NCBI GenBank assembly: GCA_028280735.1
Contig: JANQLH010000150.1
Coordinates: 1-35,581, forward strand
Source: SAR324 cluster bacterium
GTDB taxonomy: Bacteria > SAR324 > XYD2-FULL-50-16
Direction: 5' to 3'
DNA: 35,581 nt
This document shows, piece after piece, positions 1 to 8,674 of the stretch. The position numbers and the translations under genes were made by a program. The notes beneath the pieces were generated by a model. It was not told where the DNA came from, made no database searches, and saw nothing but the letters and a program-made list of their open reading frames with translations. Positions within the stretch are counted from its first letter, which is position 1, and every line of letters starts with the position of its first letter.

Positions 1-981
1 GGAAAATGCGGTCAGCTTGGTCTTCATTTTGTCCACACCCATGGCTTGACAAGCTATTTCATCTTCTCTTAGCGCCAACCAAGCCCTACCAATTCTGGAA
101 ATGTGCAGCCTGCGAATCACAATGATTGCGAAAATCATGAAGACGAAAGTGATGTAATACAGGTATATGGTAGAAGCACCATAACTCAAGTCGATGCCAA
201 AAAGACCCGGTTTGGGGATATTGGGAACACCCGCCGGACCCCTGGTGACATTATCCCAGTTTTCCAAAACCAGACGAATGATCTCTCCAAATCCCAGGGT
301 TACAATTGCCAGATAATCGCCCCTAAGCCTTAAAACCGGAAATCCGAGCATTATTCCCATTGTTGCGGCGAACAAACCAGCTAACGGCAGGCATGTCCAG
401 AATCCAAAACCGAAGTAGTAATTCAGCAAGGCAAATGTGTAGGCGCCGGTAGCATAAAAGGCGACATACCCTAAATCAAGCAACCCCGCCATTCCCACCA
501 CAATATTCAATCCCAAACCAAGCATCACATATAACATTGCCGTGATAATAATGCTGGTCTGGTAGTTTGATACAAACCAGGGAAAGATAACCAAAATAGC
601 ACATAATAGTCCAATTACCTGCTTTGATTCGGTAATCATCTTAAATCTGCTTGGATGATCTACCTGCACCGATGGTTTATCGGCCTGTTTCTCGTTGTTT
701 GCACTTTTCTTGTTTGTTTGCTTAGATCTTTGCAGAAAGTATCTCCAGATAAAAGACACCACAAAGCTTCCCGCAGCTACTCCAAGCAGATTCAACCATC
801 GCCAGTCGATTATGCCTTCACTTGCATCTACTTTCAATACGATCAACGGAAATGTCAGTATTGAAAACCAAATAGCGGTAACAAAGGATTTTTTTGACTC
901 AACGATAATATACTCTTTGACTTCCGGAGAGGAAATATACTCCAACATCGATTCGGAAAATCGTTTCTGTTCACTAACCAC
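1..981 (-). CDS. livM: Branched-chain amino acid ABC transporter permease LivM (C-terminus off window)
   Basis: Inner-membrane permease subunit of a LivFGHMK-type importer for leucine, isoleucine and valine. I read it directly on the minus strand. It is open from a GTG at 979-981 to base 1 (327 residues seen), and the C-terminus lies beyond the left edge. An AGGAG eight bases upstream, overlapping the livH stop, supports the GTG start and implies translational coupling. The first ~115 residues are an extra N-terminal region with two hydrophobic segments and a charged linker, as in longer LivM proteins such as that of E. coli. The core then shows typical motifs: GLGLNIVVGMAGLLDLGY, the loop LRLRGDYLAIVTLGFGEIIR, and GRAWLALREDEIA near the edge. 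It lies directly downstream of livH. The ATPases LivG and LivF would be expected beyond the left edge. Confidence 0.93.
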   Translation of the reverse strand, partial: MVSEQKRFSESMLEYISSPEVKEYIIVESKKSFVTAIWFSILTFPLIVLKVDASEGIIDWRWLNLLGVAAGSFVVSFIWRYFLQRSKQTNKKSANNEKQADKPSVQVDHPSRFKMITESKQVIGLLCAILVIFPWFVSNYQTSIIITAMLYVMLGLGLNIVVGMAGLLDLGYVAFYATGAYTFALLNYYFGFGFWTCLPLAGLFAATMGIMLGFPVLRLRGDYLAIVTLGFGEIIRLVLENWDNVTRGPAGVPNIPKPGLFGIDLSYGASTIYLYYITFVFMIFAIIVIRRLHISRIGRAWLALREDEIACQAMGVDKMKTKLTAFS

Positions 982-994
982 GGTTGATTTCTCC

Positions 995-1918
995 TTAAAC
1001 TTTTTCTGATCTTTCTTTACCGAGGATTCCGGTAGGTTTGAAAATCAGAATCAATACCAAAATAGAGAAGGCAAATACGTCCTCATAGTCGCTGGAAACA
1101 TATCCTGTTGCAAAGCTTTCTGTTAACCCCAGAACCAATCCCCCCAAAGCGGCTCCCCGAATGTTGCCGATACCACCGAGTACGGCTGCTGTAAATGATT
1201 TAATTCCAACGATGAATCCAATATTATAGTTGATCTGCCCGATGTGTGAAGCGATCAGGATCGCACCGAAAGCTGCCAGTAAGGACCCCAGCATAAAAGT
1301 CATTGAGATGATTTGGTTGACATTAACTCCCAATAACATTGCCATTTCACGATCTTGTGCAATGGATCTCATGGCACGGCCAACCTTGGTTCTTTGTATC
1401 AGAAACACCAAGAATATCATTATGATCACGGAAGCTGCGATGATGACCAGTTCCGTCGGCTCAATGAAACTACGAATGTCCTCTGGAAAATTAAAGGTGG
1501 GTATTAAATTGGGAAATGCGACAAAAGCCTGTGTCTGGACCAAAATTACATATTCCCGTAAAAAAATTGACATTCCAATAGCACTAATCAAGGGTGCCAG
1601 ACGACTTGCGTGACGAAGCGGTTTATAAGCGACCCTTTCGATTGTAAATCCATAGGCTGCCGCATAAATCATTGCAAATACCACGGTCAGGAGCAGGATG
1701 GTAACCAGGCCAAATCCCGAGATTGAAAGAATACCTGCCGCGATCAAACCAACAAAGGCACCAACCATGTATACTTCACCGTGAGCAAAATTGATCAATC
1801 CAATGATTCCGTATACAAGGGTATATCCCAGCGCCAGCAGTGCGTAGATGCTTCCGCGCGTCAGGCCGCTACCGAATAATTCTATGAAATAGAACAGTAT
1901 TTCTGTATTTTCGGACAT
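995..1918 (-). CDS. livH: Branched-chain amino acid ABC transporter permease LivH
   Basis: The second permease subunit, which forms the membrane channel together with LivM. The 307 residues match the usual LivH length. The sequence shows about eight hydrophobic segments, the N-terminal signature ALGYTLVYGIIGLINFAHGE, the central GRAMRSIAQDREMAMLLGV loop that contacts the ATPase, and the C-terminal AAVLGGIGNIRGAALGGLVLG. The start is the ATG at 1916-1918; no strong ribosome site is visible in front of it. The stop codon is embedded in the ribosome site of livM, so the two permeases are probably made in equal amounts. It is separated from livK by a 246-bp spacer carrying three stem-loops. Confidence 0.95.
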   Translation of the reverse strand: MSENTEILFYFIELFGSGLTRGSIYALLALGYTLVYGIIGLINFAHGEVYMVGAFVGLIAAGILSISGFGLVTILLLTVVFAMIYAAAYGFTIERVAYKPLRHASRLAPLISAIGMSIFLREYVILVQTQAFVAFPNLIPTFNFPEDIRSFIEPTELVIIAASVIIMIFLVFLIQRTKVGRAMRSIAQDREMAMLLGVNVNQIISMTFMLGSLLAAFGAILIASHIGQINYNIGFIVGIKSFTAAVLGGIGNIRGAALGGLVLGLTESFATGYVSSDYEDVFAFSILVLILIFKPTGILGKERSEKV

Positions 1919-1964
1919 ATGAGTTATTAACTGTTGAATGCACCTTTATCTGATTTTTAGGATT

Positions 1965-2000
1965 AAACTATTCCGACCGGTCGCCCGTTCGGAATAGTTT
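1965..2000. promoter_or_regulatory. Stem-loop in the livK-livH spacer (12-bp perfect stem)
   Basis: Arms 1965-1976 (AAACTATTCCGA) and 1989-2000 (TCGGAATAGTTT) pair perfectly over 12 bp around a 12-nt loop. The long T run (1998-2004) follows the hairpin on the plus strand, where there is no upstream gene. The liv mRNA is read from the minus strand and has only three Ts after the hairpin. In that direction it is better seen as an attenuator or an mRNA-stabilising hairpin than as a full terminator. It may also stop antisense transcripts arriving on the plus strand. Confidence 0.6.
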
Positions 2001-2041
2001 TTTTCCGTTAAATCATTCAGGTATTTTATTTCGTGTTTTGA

Positions 2042-2077
2042 AGCGAACCGTTCTTAACAGGAATTCGGCGGTTCGCT
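2042..2077 (-). promoter_or_regulatory. Stem-loop in the livK-livH spacer (9-bp stem)
   Basis: Arms AGCGAACCG (2042-2050) and CGGTTCGCT (2069-2077) are perfectly complementary over 9 bp with an 18-nt loop. No T run follows on the minus strand, so it is not an intrinsic terminator. It is the middle of three hairpins between livK and livH. Confidence 0.45.
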
Positions 2078-2116
2078 GATCTGAGAATAAACTCTCAATA
2101 GATTGTACAAATTGAC

Positions 2117-2151
2117 CTGAAGGTGAGCGTGTAGAAAATGCTCATCTTCAG
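2117..2151 (-). promoter_or_regulatory. Stem-loop immediately after livK stop
   Basis: Arms CTGAAGGTGAGC (2117-2128) and GCTCATCTTCAG (2140-2151) pair over 12 positions, one of them a G-T wobble, around an 11-nt loop. It begins 13 bases after the livK stop in the transcribed direction. There is no clear U tract after it, so it probably protects the 3' end of a livK message or only partly terminates. That would fit the usual need for more binding protein than permease. Confidence 0.5.
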
Positions 2152-2164
2152 ATTTAGGCGGGGT

Positions 2165-3280
2165 TTACCAGTCTACCGATACGAATTCCGCATTTTGAAC
2201 CTGGTAAATAGCAAAACCGGAACCAACAACATCACCATACTGGTCAAATGAGATGTTTCCTAAGGTTGTGGAAACACTCTCACTTCTCAGCATGTTGCCA
2301 ATGTCCTGGCCTTTTGTTGAGTTGGATTTTTCGATTGCATTAAATACGGCGATGATTGCTGCATGCGCTTGTAGTCCAAAGTTGCCGGGTTGCTGGCCTC
2401 TGGCTTTTAATTCTTTAGTGACTTCAATTGTGGTAGGTATTGTGGAGATGTCAGCAGGTGAAGAGACATAATATCCTTCTACAAATTCTCCACCAATTTT
2501 GATTAGCGATGGATCTTTGAGTCCGTCACCGGAGATAAAAGCCGCCTTAATATTCTTCTTTCTTGCCTGGGTGATGATCTTGGAGCCTTCCGGATGGTAA
2601 CCGCCGAAAGCAACAACGTCCGGGTTTTCCTTGGCAATTTTTCTGATTAACGCGGAATAATCAACAGCACCCGGTGTTACACCTTCATATAAAATAATAT
2701 CGATACCACGTTTTTCCAGACCTTCTCTTACCAGGTTGGCTAATCCTTTCCCATAATCACCTTTATCATGAACAACGGCAACTCTCTTGGCTTTTAAGTA
2801 TTCGGCAATAAACTTGGATTGCAGAATTGCTTGTGCCGCATCATGAGGAATCGTCCTAAAAAAGAGGGGGTTCTCACCTTTTAAAGTAATATCAGGATTG
2901 GTTGCGGAAGGAGAAACAACCGGAATGTTGTTGTCTCTATATACTCCCATCGCCGCAATTGTGGCACCACTGCAAACATGTCCGATAACGGCAACTACTT
3001 CCTCGGCGACCATTTTTGAGGCGACGTTGGTTGCAACCTCAGGTTTACACACATCATCTTCTGCCACGATTTGTACTTTTCTTCCCAGTACGCCACCAGC
3101 TTCATTGATTTTGTCAGCAGCAAGCATTACTGCATCTTTAGGGGGGATACCATAGGGCGCTAAATCACCACTGTGCGGACCGGCAACGCCAATTTTAATT
3201 GCCTGATCCTTTTCACATCCAGAACCTAGAATAATAAAAAATACCATTGCTATGCCCAGCAGCATATTTCTTATTTTCAT
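2165..3280 (-). CDS. livK: Branched-chain amino acid ABC transporter substrate-binding protein LivK
   Basis: Exported binding protein that delivers branched-chain amino acids to LivHM. The 371 residues match the family (type I periplasmic binding fold, Leu/Ile/Val-binding group). An N-terminal hydrophobic stretch ends in LGSGC with Cys22, so it may be a lipoprotein, although Gly rather than Leu stands at the -3 position of the lipobox. Family landmarks are IKIGVAGPHSGDLAPYG near the mature start, AVIGHVCSGATIAAMGVY, IPVVSPSATNPDIT, FRTIPHDAAQA and VAVVHDKGDYGKGLA. A good AGGAG precedes the ATG by eight bases. It is the first gene of the liv cluster here. A substrate other than branched-chain amino acids (amides, urea, other amino acids) cannot be excluded from sequence alone. 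Confidence 0.94.
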   Translation of the reverse strand: MKIRNMLLGIAMVFFIILGSGCEKDQAIKIGVAGPHSGDLAPYGIPPKDAVMLAADKINEAGGVLGRKVQIVAEDDVCKPEVATNVASKMVAEEVVAVIGHVCSGATIAAMGVYRDNNIPVVSPSATNPDITLKGENPLFFRTIPHDAAQAILQSKFIAEYLKAKRVAVVHDKGDYGKGLANLVREGLEKRGIDIILYEGVTPGAVDYSALIRKIAKENPDVVAFGGYHPEGSKIITQARKKNIKAAFISGDGLKDPSLIKIGGEFVEGYYVSSPADISTIPTTIEVTKELKARGQQPGNFGLQAHAAIIAVFNAIEKSNSTKGQDIGNMLRSESVSTTLGNISFDQYGDVVGSGFAIYQVQNAEFVSVDW

Positions 3281-3784
3281 TTTAATATCTCCTTATTACG
3301 TTATCGGCAAAGTTAGAACCTGCGTATCCAAACTGGATCCCTGGATTGCATTGAGTCCATACTCAAACATTACATAGGAACATTGTTGAATACAGCGTTG
3401 TCTATGCTAAATCCTTTCAAGAATCGTGAGCTTGTTTGCAGAACCAGGATGAAATTCAAGTCAAGGAATGGAACCATATATTGTAAACCACTAACTTAAA
3501 ACAACAGGCTAATCCTAAGATAGTGACCCGATTCCGGTCATATTCTTTGACTCATGAATATCAAAGTTTCTATTTATATGCATCATTGGGAGATTGTCAA
3601 AGGGAATTATGGTTTTTTTTGCCTAAACAGGCCGTGCTTTATCGCAGGTTTTGCAATGTTGATGAAAACGTTGCCATGAGTTGTCTTTTTGTTGACGAAA
3701 GCTAATTAATTTGCCAGAAAAGCGCGAAATTCGTCGTTCTTATATCCCAAATGTGCGGGTTTTAAGGAACGGACCAAAGTCGAC
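3281..3784. other. Intergenic region between divergent livK and lspA
   Basis: About 500 bp without a convincing gene. It must hold the minus-strand livK promoter, but I see no hexamer pair good enough to place it. A 60-codon plus-strand reading frame at 3523-3705 starts at GTG, has no ribosome site and resembles nothing known. A further open stretch at about 3700-3806 has no start codon and could be a decayed remnant. No tRNA or repeat was seen. Confidence 0.5.
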
Positions 3785-3813
3785 TTGGCATCAGGAACCA
3801 GAATAAGTATTAT
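3785..3813 (+). promoter_or_regulatory. Sigma70-like promoter for lspA-ubiD
   Basis: A -35 TTGGCA (3785-3790, 5 of 6 consensus) and a -10 TATTAT (3808-3813, 5 of 6) are separated by exactly 17 bp. The expected transcript start is near 3820, giving a leader of about 50 nt before the lspA ATG at 3869. Assignment is by eye only. Confidence 0.6.
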
Positions 3814-3868
3814 CGTTATTTTTATCGGATATTTTAATGGACCGTCCCAATAAATCTTGAAGGAATAC

Positions 3869-4354
3869 ATGCGTGTTTATGTGATTGTAGCATTGCTTTT
3901 GATAGGTATCGATCAATTGATCAAACACCTTGTTCGTCTTTATCTGACGGCAAGCTCCTATATTGAGATTATCCCCAACTTTATACACCTTACTTACCAG
4001 GAAAACCGGGGAATTTCTTTCGGCTTTTTATCCCAACTGCCGTCCACTATACGTGTCCCGCTAATTACCGGTGTCACTGCAGTGGTTATTATTGGACTAA
4101 TTATATATGTAGTGAAAAACCATCGTGTTCTGGCTAAATTTGAAAAGTGGGGTTTTACCCTTATACTGTCGGGAGCTTTGGGGAACTTTATAGATCGTGC
4201 GTTTAGACAACAGGTAACTGATTATATGCATTTTCATATTTTTGATTACAGTTTATTTGTCAACAATTTTGCCGATGATATTATCAGTATAGGTTTTGTA
4301 ATGATCGTCTGGCAGAGTTTTCGTAAAAAGGACGGGACAAATGGCGGCCACTAG
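3869..4354 (+). CDS. lspA: Lipoprotein signal peptidase (signal peptidase II)
   Basis: Inner-membrane aspartyl protease that cleaves the signal peptide of diacylglyceryl-prolipoproteins. Numbered from the ATG at 3869, the 161 residues fit the family. Four membrane segments are visible. The signatures run in order: IDQLIKH near residue 14; YQENRGISFGF; SGALGNFIDR at 101-110; VTDYM with catalytic Asp118; and VNNFADD with catalytic Asp136. The reading frame could extend four codons upstream to a TTG, but AAGGA lies just ahead of the ATG, so I use the ATG. The gene overlaps the ubiD-family gene by 14 bp, indicating one operon. The expected clients are lipoproteins, and the LivK in this window may be one. 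Confidence 0.95.
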   Translation: MRVYVIVALLLIGIDQLIKHLVRLYLTASSYIEIIPNFIHLTYQENRGISFGFLSQLPSTIRVPLITGVTAVVIIGLIIYVVKNHRVLAKFEKWGFTLILSGALGNFIDRAFRQQVTDYMHFHIFDYSLFVNNFADDIISIGFVMIVWQSFRKKDGTNGGH

Positions 4355-6131
4355 ACAAATCTTAAGATCGACCCGTGATTTACTGGATGTGTTAAACAAA
4401 GAGAACCAGCTTTGGATTCTGGAAGATGAAGTGGACCCGAATCTGGAACTTGGTTGCATACAGCGACTGGTGTGTGCCCGAAAAGGGCCGGCAATTCTTT
4501 TTACCAATGTCAAAGGCACCAGGTTTCCAGTTGCGACCAATCTATATGGTTCCACCAAACGTCTACACCTGGCATTTGGCGATATTCCGGGAAAGTTTAT
4601 TGTTCAGGCAGCAGATCTGGTGCAAAATATCATGCCGCCTTCGCTTTCAAAGCTCTGGAAAGCAAGGAGTCTTGGATGGCAGGCACTGAGAATTGGTACA
4701 CGAAACAGAACCAAAGGTCCTTTGTTGAAAAACAAAATTGATCCGGTTGATTTAAGACAGCTGCCCCAGGTTAAAAGTTGGGATAAGGATGGAGGCGCAT
4801 TTGTTACGCTTCCTCTAGTATATACGGAAAGTCCGGTGACGGGTAAGAGCAACCTGGGTATGTACAGGGTCCAGCTTTTCAACAATAATCAGGCAGGTAT
4901 GCACATTCAAATCAACCGGGGAGGAGGATTTCATTATCATGAGGCTGAATCCAGAAACATGCCGTTGCCGGCTTCCGTTTTTATCGGAGGCCCGCCCGCG
5001 CTTACTATCTCAGCCATAGCTCCCCTGCCGGAGGATATTCCTGAAATAGTCTTTGCTTCTTTACTCATGGGGGAAAAGATCGATATACGGAAATCCGGGG
5101 AGTTAGGTAAAAGCTTACTACTGGATGCGGATTTTGCCATTTCAGGTGTCATTCCCGCCCACAAACGAAAACCGGAAGGACCATTCGGAGATCACTACGG
5201 TTACTATTCATTATGTCACGACTATCCATATATGGATGTTCAAACGATCTATCACAGGGATAATGCAGTTTTTCCGGCGACAATTGTCGGGCGTCCGCCC
5301 CAGGAAGATCACTATATAGCGGAATTTCTCCAGGATATACTGGAGCCCCTGTTCCCCATCGTTTTGAAAAACGTGAAAAAAATCTGGGCCTATGAAGAAT
5401 CCGGTGTACATTCTCTGGCAGCTACTATTGTAAAAAATCGTTATTATAAAGAAGCGTTTACAGCAGCATTAAGAATTCTAGGTGAGGGGCAGCTTTCACT
5501 GACTAAATTTCTGATGGTAACGGACCAGAATTGCGAAATTAAAGATTTCAAGGCTCTTTTCCTGAAGGTTTTGGAAAGAGCCGATTTTCAAAAAGACCTC
5601 TACATCTTGTCGAATATATCCCAGGATACTTTGGATTATACCGGACCCAAGGTCAACAAGGGAAGCAAAGCCATATTAATGGGTATCGGAGACAAAAAGA
5701 GAGAATTAAAGGCCGAGTGGACAGGCGAGTTCACAAATTCGGCGTTTACCCAAGCTGTAGTTTTTTGTCCGGGAGCACTTTGTGTTAAAGGAGATTCGTA
5801 TCAAGACAAACCGGGACAGGCAGAAGAGTTGGCTAAAGAATCCGCCATTAACGGATTTTCGATGGTATTTCTGCTAGACGACCCGAAGGCTGCCTGTCAA
5901 TCCAGTTCCGATTTTATCTGGCATGTGTTCACAAGGTTTGAGCCTGCTGCCGATATGGTTGGTGAGCACTATATTGATCGAATGCATATTGGATTTCAAG
6001 GACCTGTGGTTGTAGACTGCAGAATGAAACCTTGGTATCCGGAAGCCTTGGTTGAAGATGAGGACTTGGTAAAGTCCGTAATTGGAAAATGGGGTGGGCA
6101 GATAGACAAACAATGCGGCAAACCTGGTTGA
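4341..6131 (+). CDS. ubiD: UbiD-family (prenyl-FMN dependent) decarboxylase
   Basis: Probable 3-octaprenyl-4-hydroxybenzoate carboxy-lyase-type enzyme, or another UbiD-family reversible decarboxylase acting on aromatic or unsaturated acids with prenylated FMN made by UbiX. The 596 residues are somewhat longer than E. coli UbiD (about 500). Visible landmarks are GMHIQINRGGGFHYHEAE (cofactor-binding region, near residues 190-207), the SVFIGGPPALTISAIAPLPE segment, and the conserved acid motif PEGPFGDHYGYY at about 278-289, which carries the Glu and Asp thought to take part in catalysis. No ubiX or other quinone gene is in the window, so a role in ubiquinone or menaquinone synthesis is inferred from the family only. 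The ATG overlaps the end of lspA, consistent with coupling. The gene ends 12 bp from convergent rsmI. Confidence 0.88.
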   Translation: MAATRQILRSTRDLLDVLNKENQLWILEDEVDPNLELGCIQRLVCARKGPAILFTNVKGTRFPVATNLYGSTKRLHLAFGDIPGKFIVQAADLVQNIMPPSLSKLWKARSLGWQALRIGTRNRTKGPLLKNKIDPVDLRQLPQVKSWDKDGGAFVTLPLVYTESPVTGKSNLGMYRVQLFNNNQAGMHIQINRGGGFHYHEAESRNMPLPASVFIGGPPALTISAIAPLPEDIPEIVFASLLMGEKIDIRKSGELGKSLLLDADFAISGVIPAHKRKPEGPFGDHYGYYSLCHDYPYMDVQTIYHRDNAVFPATIVGRPPQEDHYIAEFLQDILEPLFPIVLKNVKKIWAYEESGVHSLAATIVKNRYYKEAFTAALRILGEGQLSLTKFLMVTDQNCEIKDFKALFLKVLERADFQKDLYILSNISQDTLDYTGPKVNKGSKAILMGIGDKKRELKAEWTGEFTNSAFTQAVVFCPGALCVKGDSYQDKPGQAEELAKESAINGFSMVFLLDDPKAACQSSSDFIWHVFTRFEPAADMVGEHYIDRMHIGFQGPVVVDCRMKPWYPEALVEDEDLVKSVIGKWGGQIDKQCGKPG

Positions 6132-6143
6132 CCAATAATTCGG

Positions 6144-6857
6144 TCACCTTCTTTTTCGAGTTTTGACATGTTTTTTGCTTTTTTTGGGTATTTGAGGATG
6201 CAAAATCAGCACAAACTCTTTTTTGGGAGGTTTAGGCCCCAGCATTTTTATCAGCTCCCCAATTGTGCCGAACAGGACCTTTTCATCCGGTTTCGTCAAT
6301 GACAATGACAGCGTCAACTGTCTTAAACTTGACAATTCTGCTTTAAGGTCTGTGATTAAGGCATTGAGTCGATAGGGCGCATCATAAATGACAACGGGGC
6401 AGCTAAAAGTTTGAAGGCGTCTGATTTCATTCCTGCGATCAGTGGAATTTCTGGAAAGGAAACCGGCATAGTAGAATTGATTGAGTTGAACACCAGCAAC
6501 CACAAGGGCTGCCATTAACGAAGATGCACCGGGAATTGGAATTACTTTGATGCCTGTTTCATGGCAGCGTTTTACCAGTAAACTGCCGGGATCGGCAAAC
6601 AAAGGAGTGCCGCAATCGGAAAAAAGTGCTGCTTTTTTTCCTTTTAATAGTTCTTGAAGAATCTCTTCGGTATCGGCTTCTTCGTTGTGCTCGTTAAGGT
6701 TTAAAAGCTCTTTGTCTATATTCAGCTGTTTGAGCAGTTTTCTTCCGTTTTTGAATTCTTCGCAGATCAGAAAATCAACATTCTTTAACGTTTTTATGGC
6801 ACGCAGGGTTATATCGTCAGGATGTCCGATTGGGATAGCAACAATATACAAGGTCAT
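6144..6857 (-). CDS. rsmI: 16S rRNA (cytidine-2'-O)-methyltransferase RsmI
   Basis: SAM-dependent enzyme of the tetrapyrrole-methylase fold that 2'-O-methylates C1402 of 16S rRNA. From the ATG at 6855-6857 the protein is about 237 residues, shorter than the ~280 typical of E. coli RsmI. Landmarks are LYIVAIPIGHPDDITLRAI at the start (family form TPIGNLGDITLRA), NEHNEEADTEEIL, ALFSDCGTPLFADPGSLLV, IPIPGASSLMAALVVAG, YAGFLSRN and YDAPYRL. The C-terminus is very basic (KKSKKHVKTRKRR), which may help RNA binding. The frame can be extended 14 codons to a TTG at 6899, but family alignment favours the ATG. No clear ribosome site is seen for either. It is convergent with ubiD. Confidence 0.88.
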   Translation of the reverse strand: MTLYIVAIPIGHPDDITLRAIKTLKNVDFLICEEFKNGRKLLKQLNIDKELLNLNEHNEEADTEEILQELLKGKKAALFSDCGTPLFADPGSLLVKRCHETGIKVIPIPGASSLMAALVVAGVQLNQFYYAGFLSRNSTDRRNEIRRLQTFSCPVVIYDAPYRLNALITDLKAELSSLRQLTLSLSLTKPDEKVLFGTIGELIKMLGPKPPKKEFVLILHPQIPKKSKKHVKTRKRR

Positions 6858-7041
6858 AAGGACGTAAATACCAAGACAGGATTTCTTGCCTAAAGTCAAC
6901 CAATACTATATATTACGGTGTATGTACGCCGTTGGTATCCAGGAGCAACAGCAGCAAGAAAACAAATTTCCAAAAATCTTTCCTTCAAATTGAAAACCAT
7001 AAACCTAGACCAAAACTACTAAAAACAAAAGAGTAAACTCA

Positions 7042-8670
7042 ATGAAAATGATTTTAAACAGGATCGGTTTTAGTCTTTCAAAACGCCATGGTTCCATACA
7101 ATTGCTGATACCTGTGATTTTTTTTCTATCATTGATTGTCCCTCCCTCCAAAACATATGGTTTTGACACCTTGCAGCTGTCCAAGTTAATTGCCGTTTCT
7201 TTGAGCGCAGTACCCGGAAGAAAATACGGTACGATTGCATTTTCCAGAATCCAGGGAAACCTTGATAAAGCCGTAGTAAATGAATTAATTGATTATACGG
7301 AAAATGAGATTGTTCAAAAAAGGAGGTTCAGGGTGATCGATCGCTCCAAGCTGCAGTTAATTCTGCGAGAGCAACGATTTAATCTTTCCGGTATGGTTTC
7401 GTACGACACATACAAAGAACTCGGAAAACTGTTGGGTGTAGATCTTTTCGTTTACGGTCGTTTTTATAATGATACCATCGTATTAAAAGCTATTGACGTT
7501 GAAAGCTCTGCGTTGGTCTGGGCGGATATCTTTCAACTAAAAAGCCTGGAAAACGACACTCAGCTCATTCGCAACCTGGCATTAAAAACAAACAATTATA
7601 TCAAGGCGGATCTTGAAAGACTAAAAGCCAACAGGATTAATCAGATCAGTTTCTGGAGCATCAAAAGTAACTTTGATTCAAACAAGCTGATCGATTATCT
7701 TTCGGTTGCGCTGACCAAGGACGGCAGCTTCCAGGTGGTTGACCGGGAAAACCTGCAGTTAATTCTGGAGGAGCAGAAGCTCAACATGGAAGACTTCATT
7801 GATGAGCAGAAAGCAAAGCGTATGGGTGAATTATACGGGGTTGACGCCTTCATTTACGGAAGGATTTCGAGTCGTAACGGAAACAATATTGCTTCTCTTA
7901 AAATGCTCAATATCTATAACGGAGTTATCGAGTGGGCAAAAACTATCTCACTAGAATCCAACAGTGCCCAAAATGAAAAAACGGTAACAAAAGAATCGAA
8001 AACTGAAGACAAAATGGTACTGATACCTGCCGGGGATTTTGTGATGGGGTCAAACGAATCAAAAGAAATCTCTTTCCCTGCTTTCAGAGTACCTTTGAAA
8101 GCTTATTATATCGACAGAACAGAAGTTTCAAATAAGGCTTATGAAGCATTTGTAAAACGCTACAAACACAGGGCTCCTAAATCCTGGCCAGGCGGTAAAA
8201 TGCCGCTAGACAAGGAAGATGAACCCGTAGTTATGGTTAATTGGAAAGATGCCCACAGGTACTGTAAAGCACAGGGAAAACGGTTGCCGAAAGAGGTCGA
8301 ATGGGAGAAAGCTTTTAGAGGAGTTAATGGAAGACCCTACCCCTGGAACGGTAAGAAATTTTTTACGGGTTTTGCCCAGACATTGGAGTCAGGCATGCTG
8401 GGTCCGCTTTCAACCTTAACCCAAACCAGGGACGTATCTCCTTATGGAGTTAAACATTTAGCGGGAAATGTCAGGGAATGGGTAGACAGCTATTTGAGGC
8501 CTTATCCGGGAAGTCCGTTCAGATCTAGCCGGGTCGGCAGGGATAAGGTTATTCGAGGTGGTTCCTGGGCGTTACCTGCAACGCATTCTATCGGCTGGTA
8601 TCGAGACAGCAGCAATCCTGTCTATGGATGGAAAGATGTCGGTTTTCGCTGTGCCAAGTCAGCTAAATAG
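7042..8670 (+). CDS. Exported protein: two CsgG-like domains fused to an FGE/SUMF1 sulfatase-modifying-factor fold
   Basis: 542 residues. An N-terminal hydrophobic stretch (about 20-40) looks like a signal peptide or anchor. Two related domains follow (about 61-180 and 203-313). Each carries the same core, VIDRSKLQLILREQ in the first and VVDRENLQLILEEQ in the second, and then a DLFVYGRF or DAFIYGRI strand. This pattern is typical of CsgG/LpoB/FlgO-like envelope proteins. From about residue 325 the sequence becomes a formylglycine-generating-enzyme-like fold: MVLIPAGDFVMGS, YYIDRTEVSNKAYEAFV, VNWKDAHRYCKAQGKRLP, EVEWEKAFRG, HLAGNVREWV, VIRGGSW and DVGFRCA. Such folds often bind ligands or proteins rather than make formylglycine. 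The exact role is unknown; an envelope or surface function is inferred. It is a single gene, divergent from rsmI. Confidence 0.82.
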   Translation: MKMILNRIGFSLSKRHGSIQLLIPVIFFLSLIVPPSKTYGFDTLQLSKLIAVSLSAVPGRKYGTIAFSRIQGNLDKAVVNELIDYTENEIVQKRRFRVIDRSKLQLILREQRFNLSGMVSYDTYKELGKLLGVDLFVYGRFYNDTIVLKAIDVESSALVWADIFQLKSLENDTQLIRNLALKTNNYIKADLERLKANRINQISFWSIKSNFDSNKLIDYLSVALTKDGSFQVVDRENLQLILEEQKLNMEDFIDEQKAKRMGELYGVDAFIYGRISSRNGNNIASLKMLNIYNGVIEWAKTISLESNSAQNEKTVTKESKTEDKMVLIPAGDFVMGSNESKEISFPAFRVPLKAYYIDRTEVSNKAYEAFVKRYKHRAPKSWPGGKMPLDKEDEPVVMVNWKDAHRYCKAQGKRLPKEVEWEKAFRGVNGRPYPWNGKKFFTGFAQTLESGMLGPLSTLTQTRDVSPYGVKHLAGNVREWVDSYLRPYPGSPFRSSRVGRDKVIRGGSWALPATHSIGWYRDSSNPVYGWKDVGFRCAKSAK

Positions 8671-8674
8671 TGTT

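Noticed and set aside
655-1009. Two plus-strand frames (655-864 and 695-1009)
   Set aside because: They are antisense to the N-terminal region of livM, which is continuous from 981 and has a good ribosome site.
1965-2004. Hairpin plus T run taken as the terminator of livK
   Set aside because: The T run follows the hairpin on the plus strand, while livK and livH are read from the minus strand. I keep it only as an attenuator or antisense terminator.
3523-3705. 60-codon plus-strand frame in the livK-lspA gap
   Set aside because: GTG start, no ribosome site, no family resemblance, and unusual composition for a gene here.
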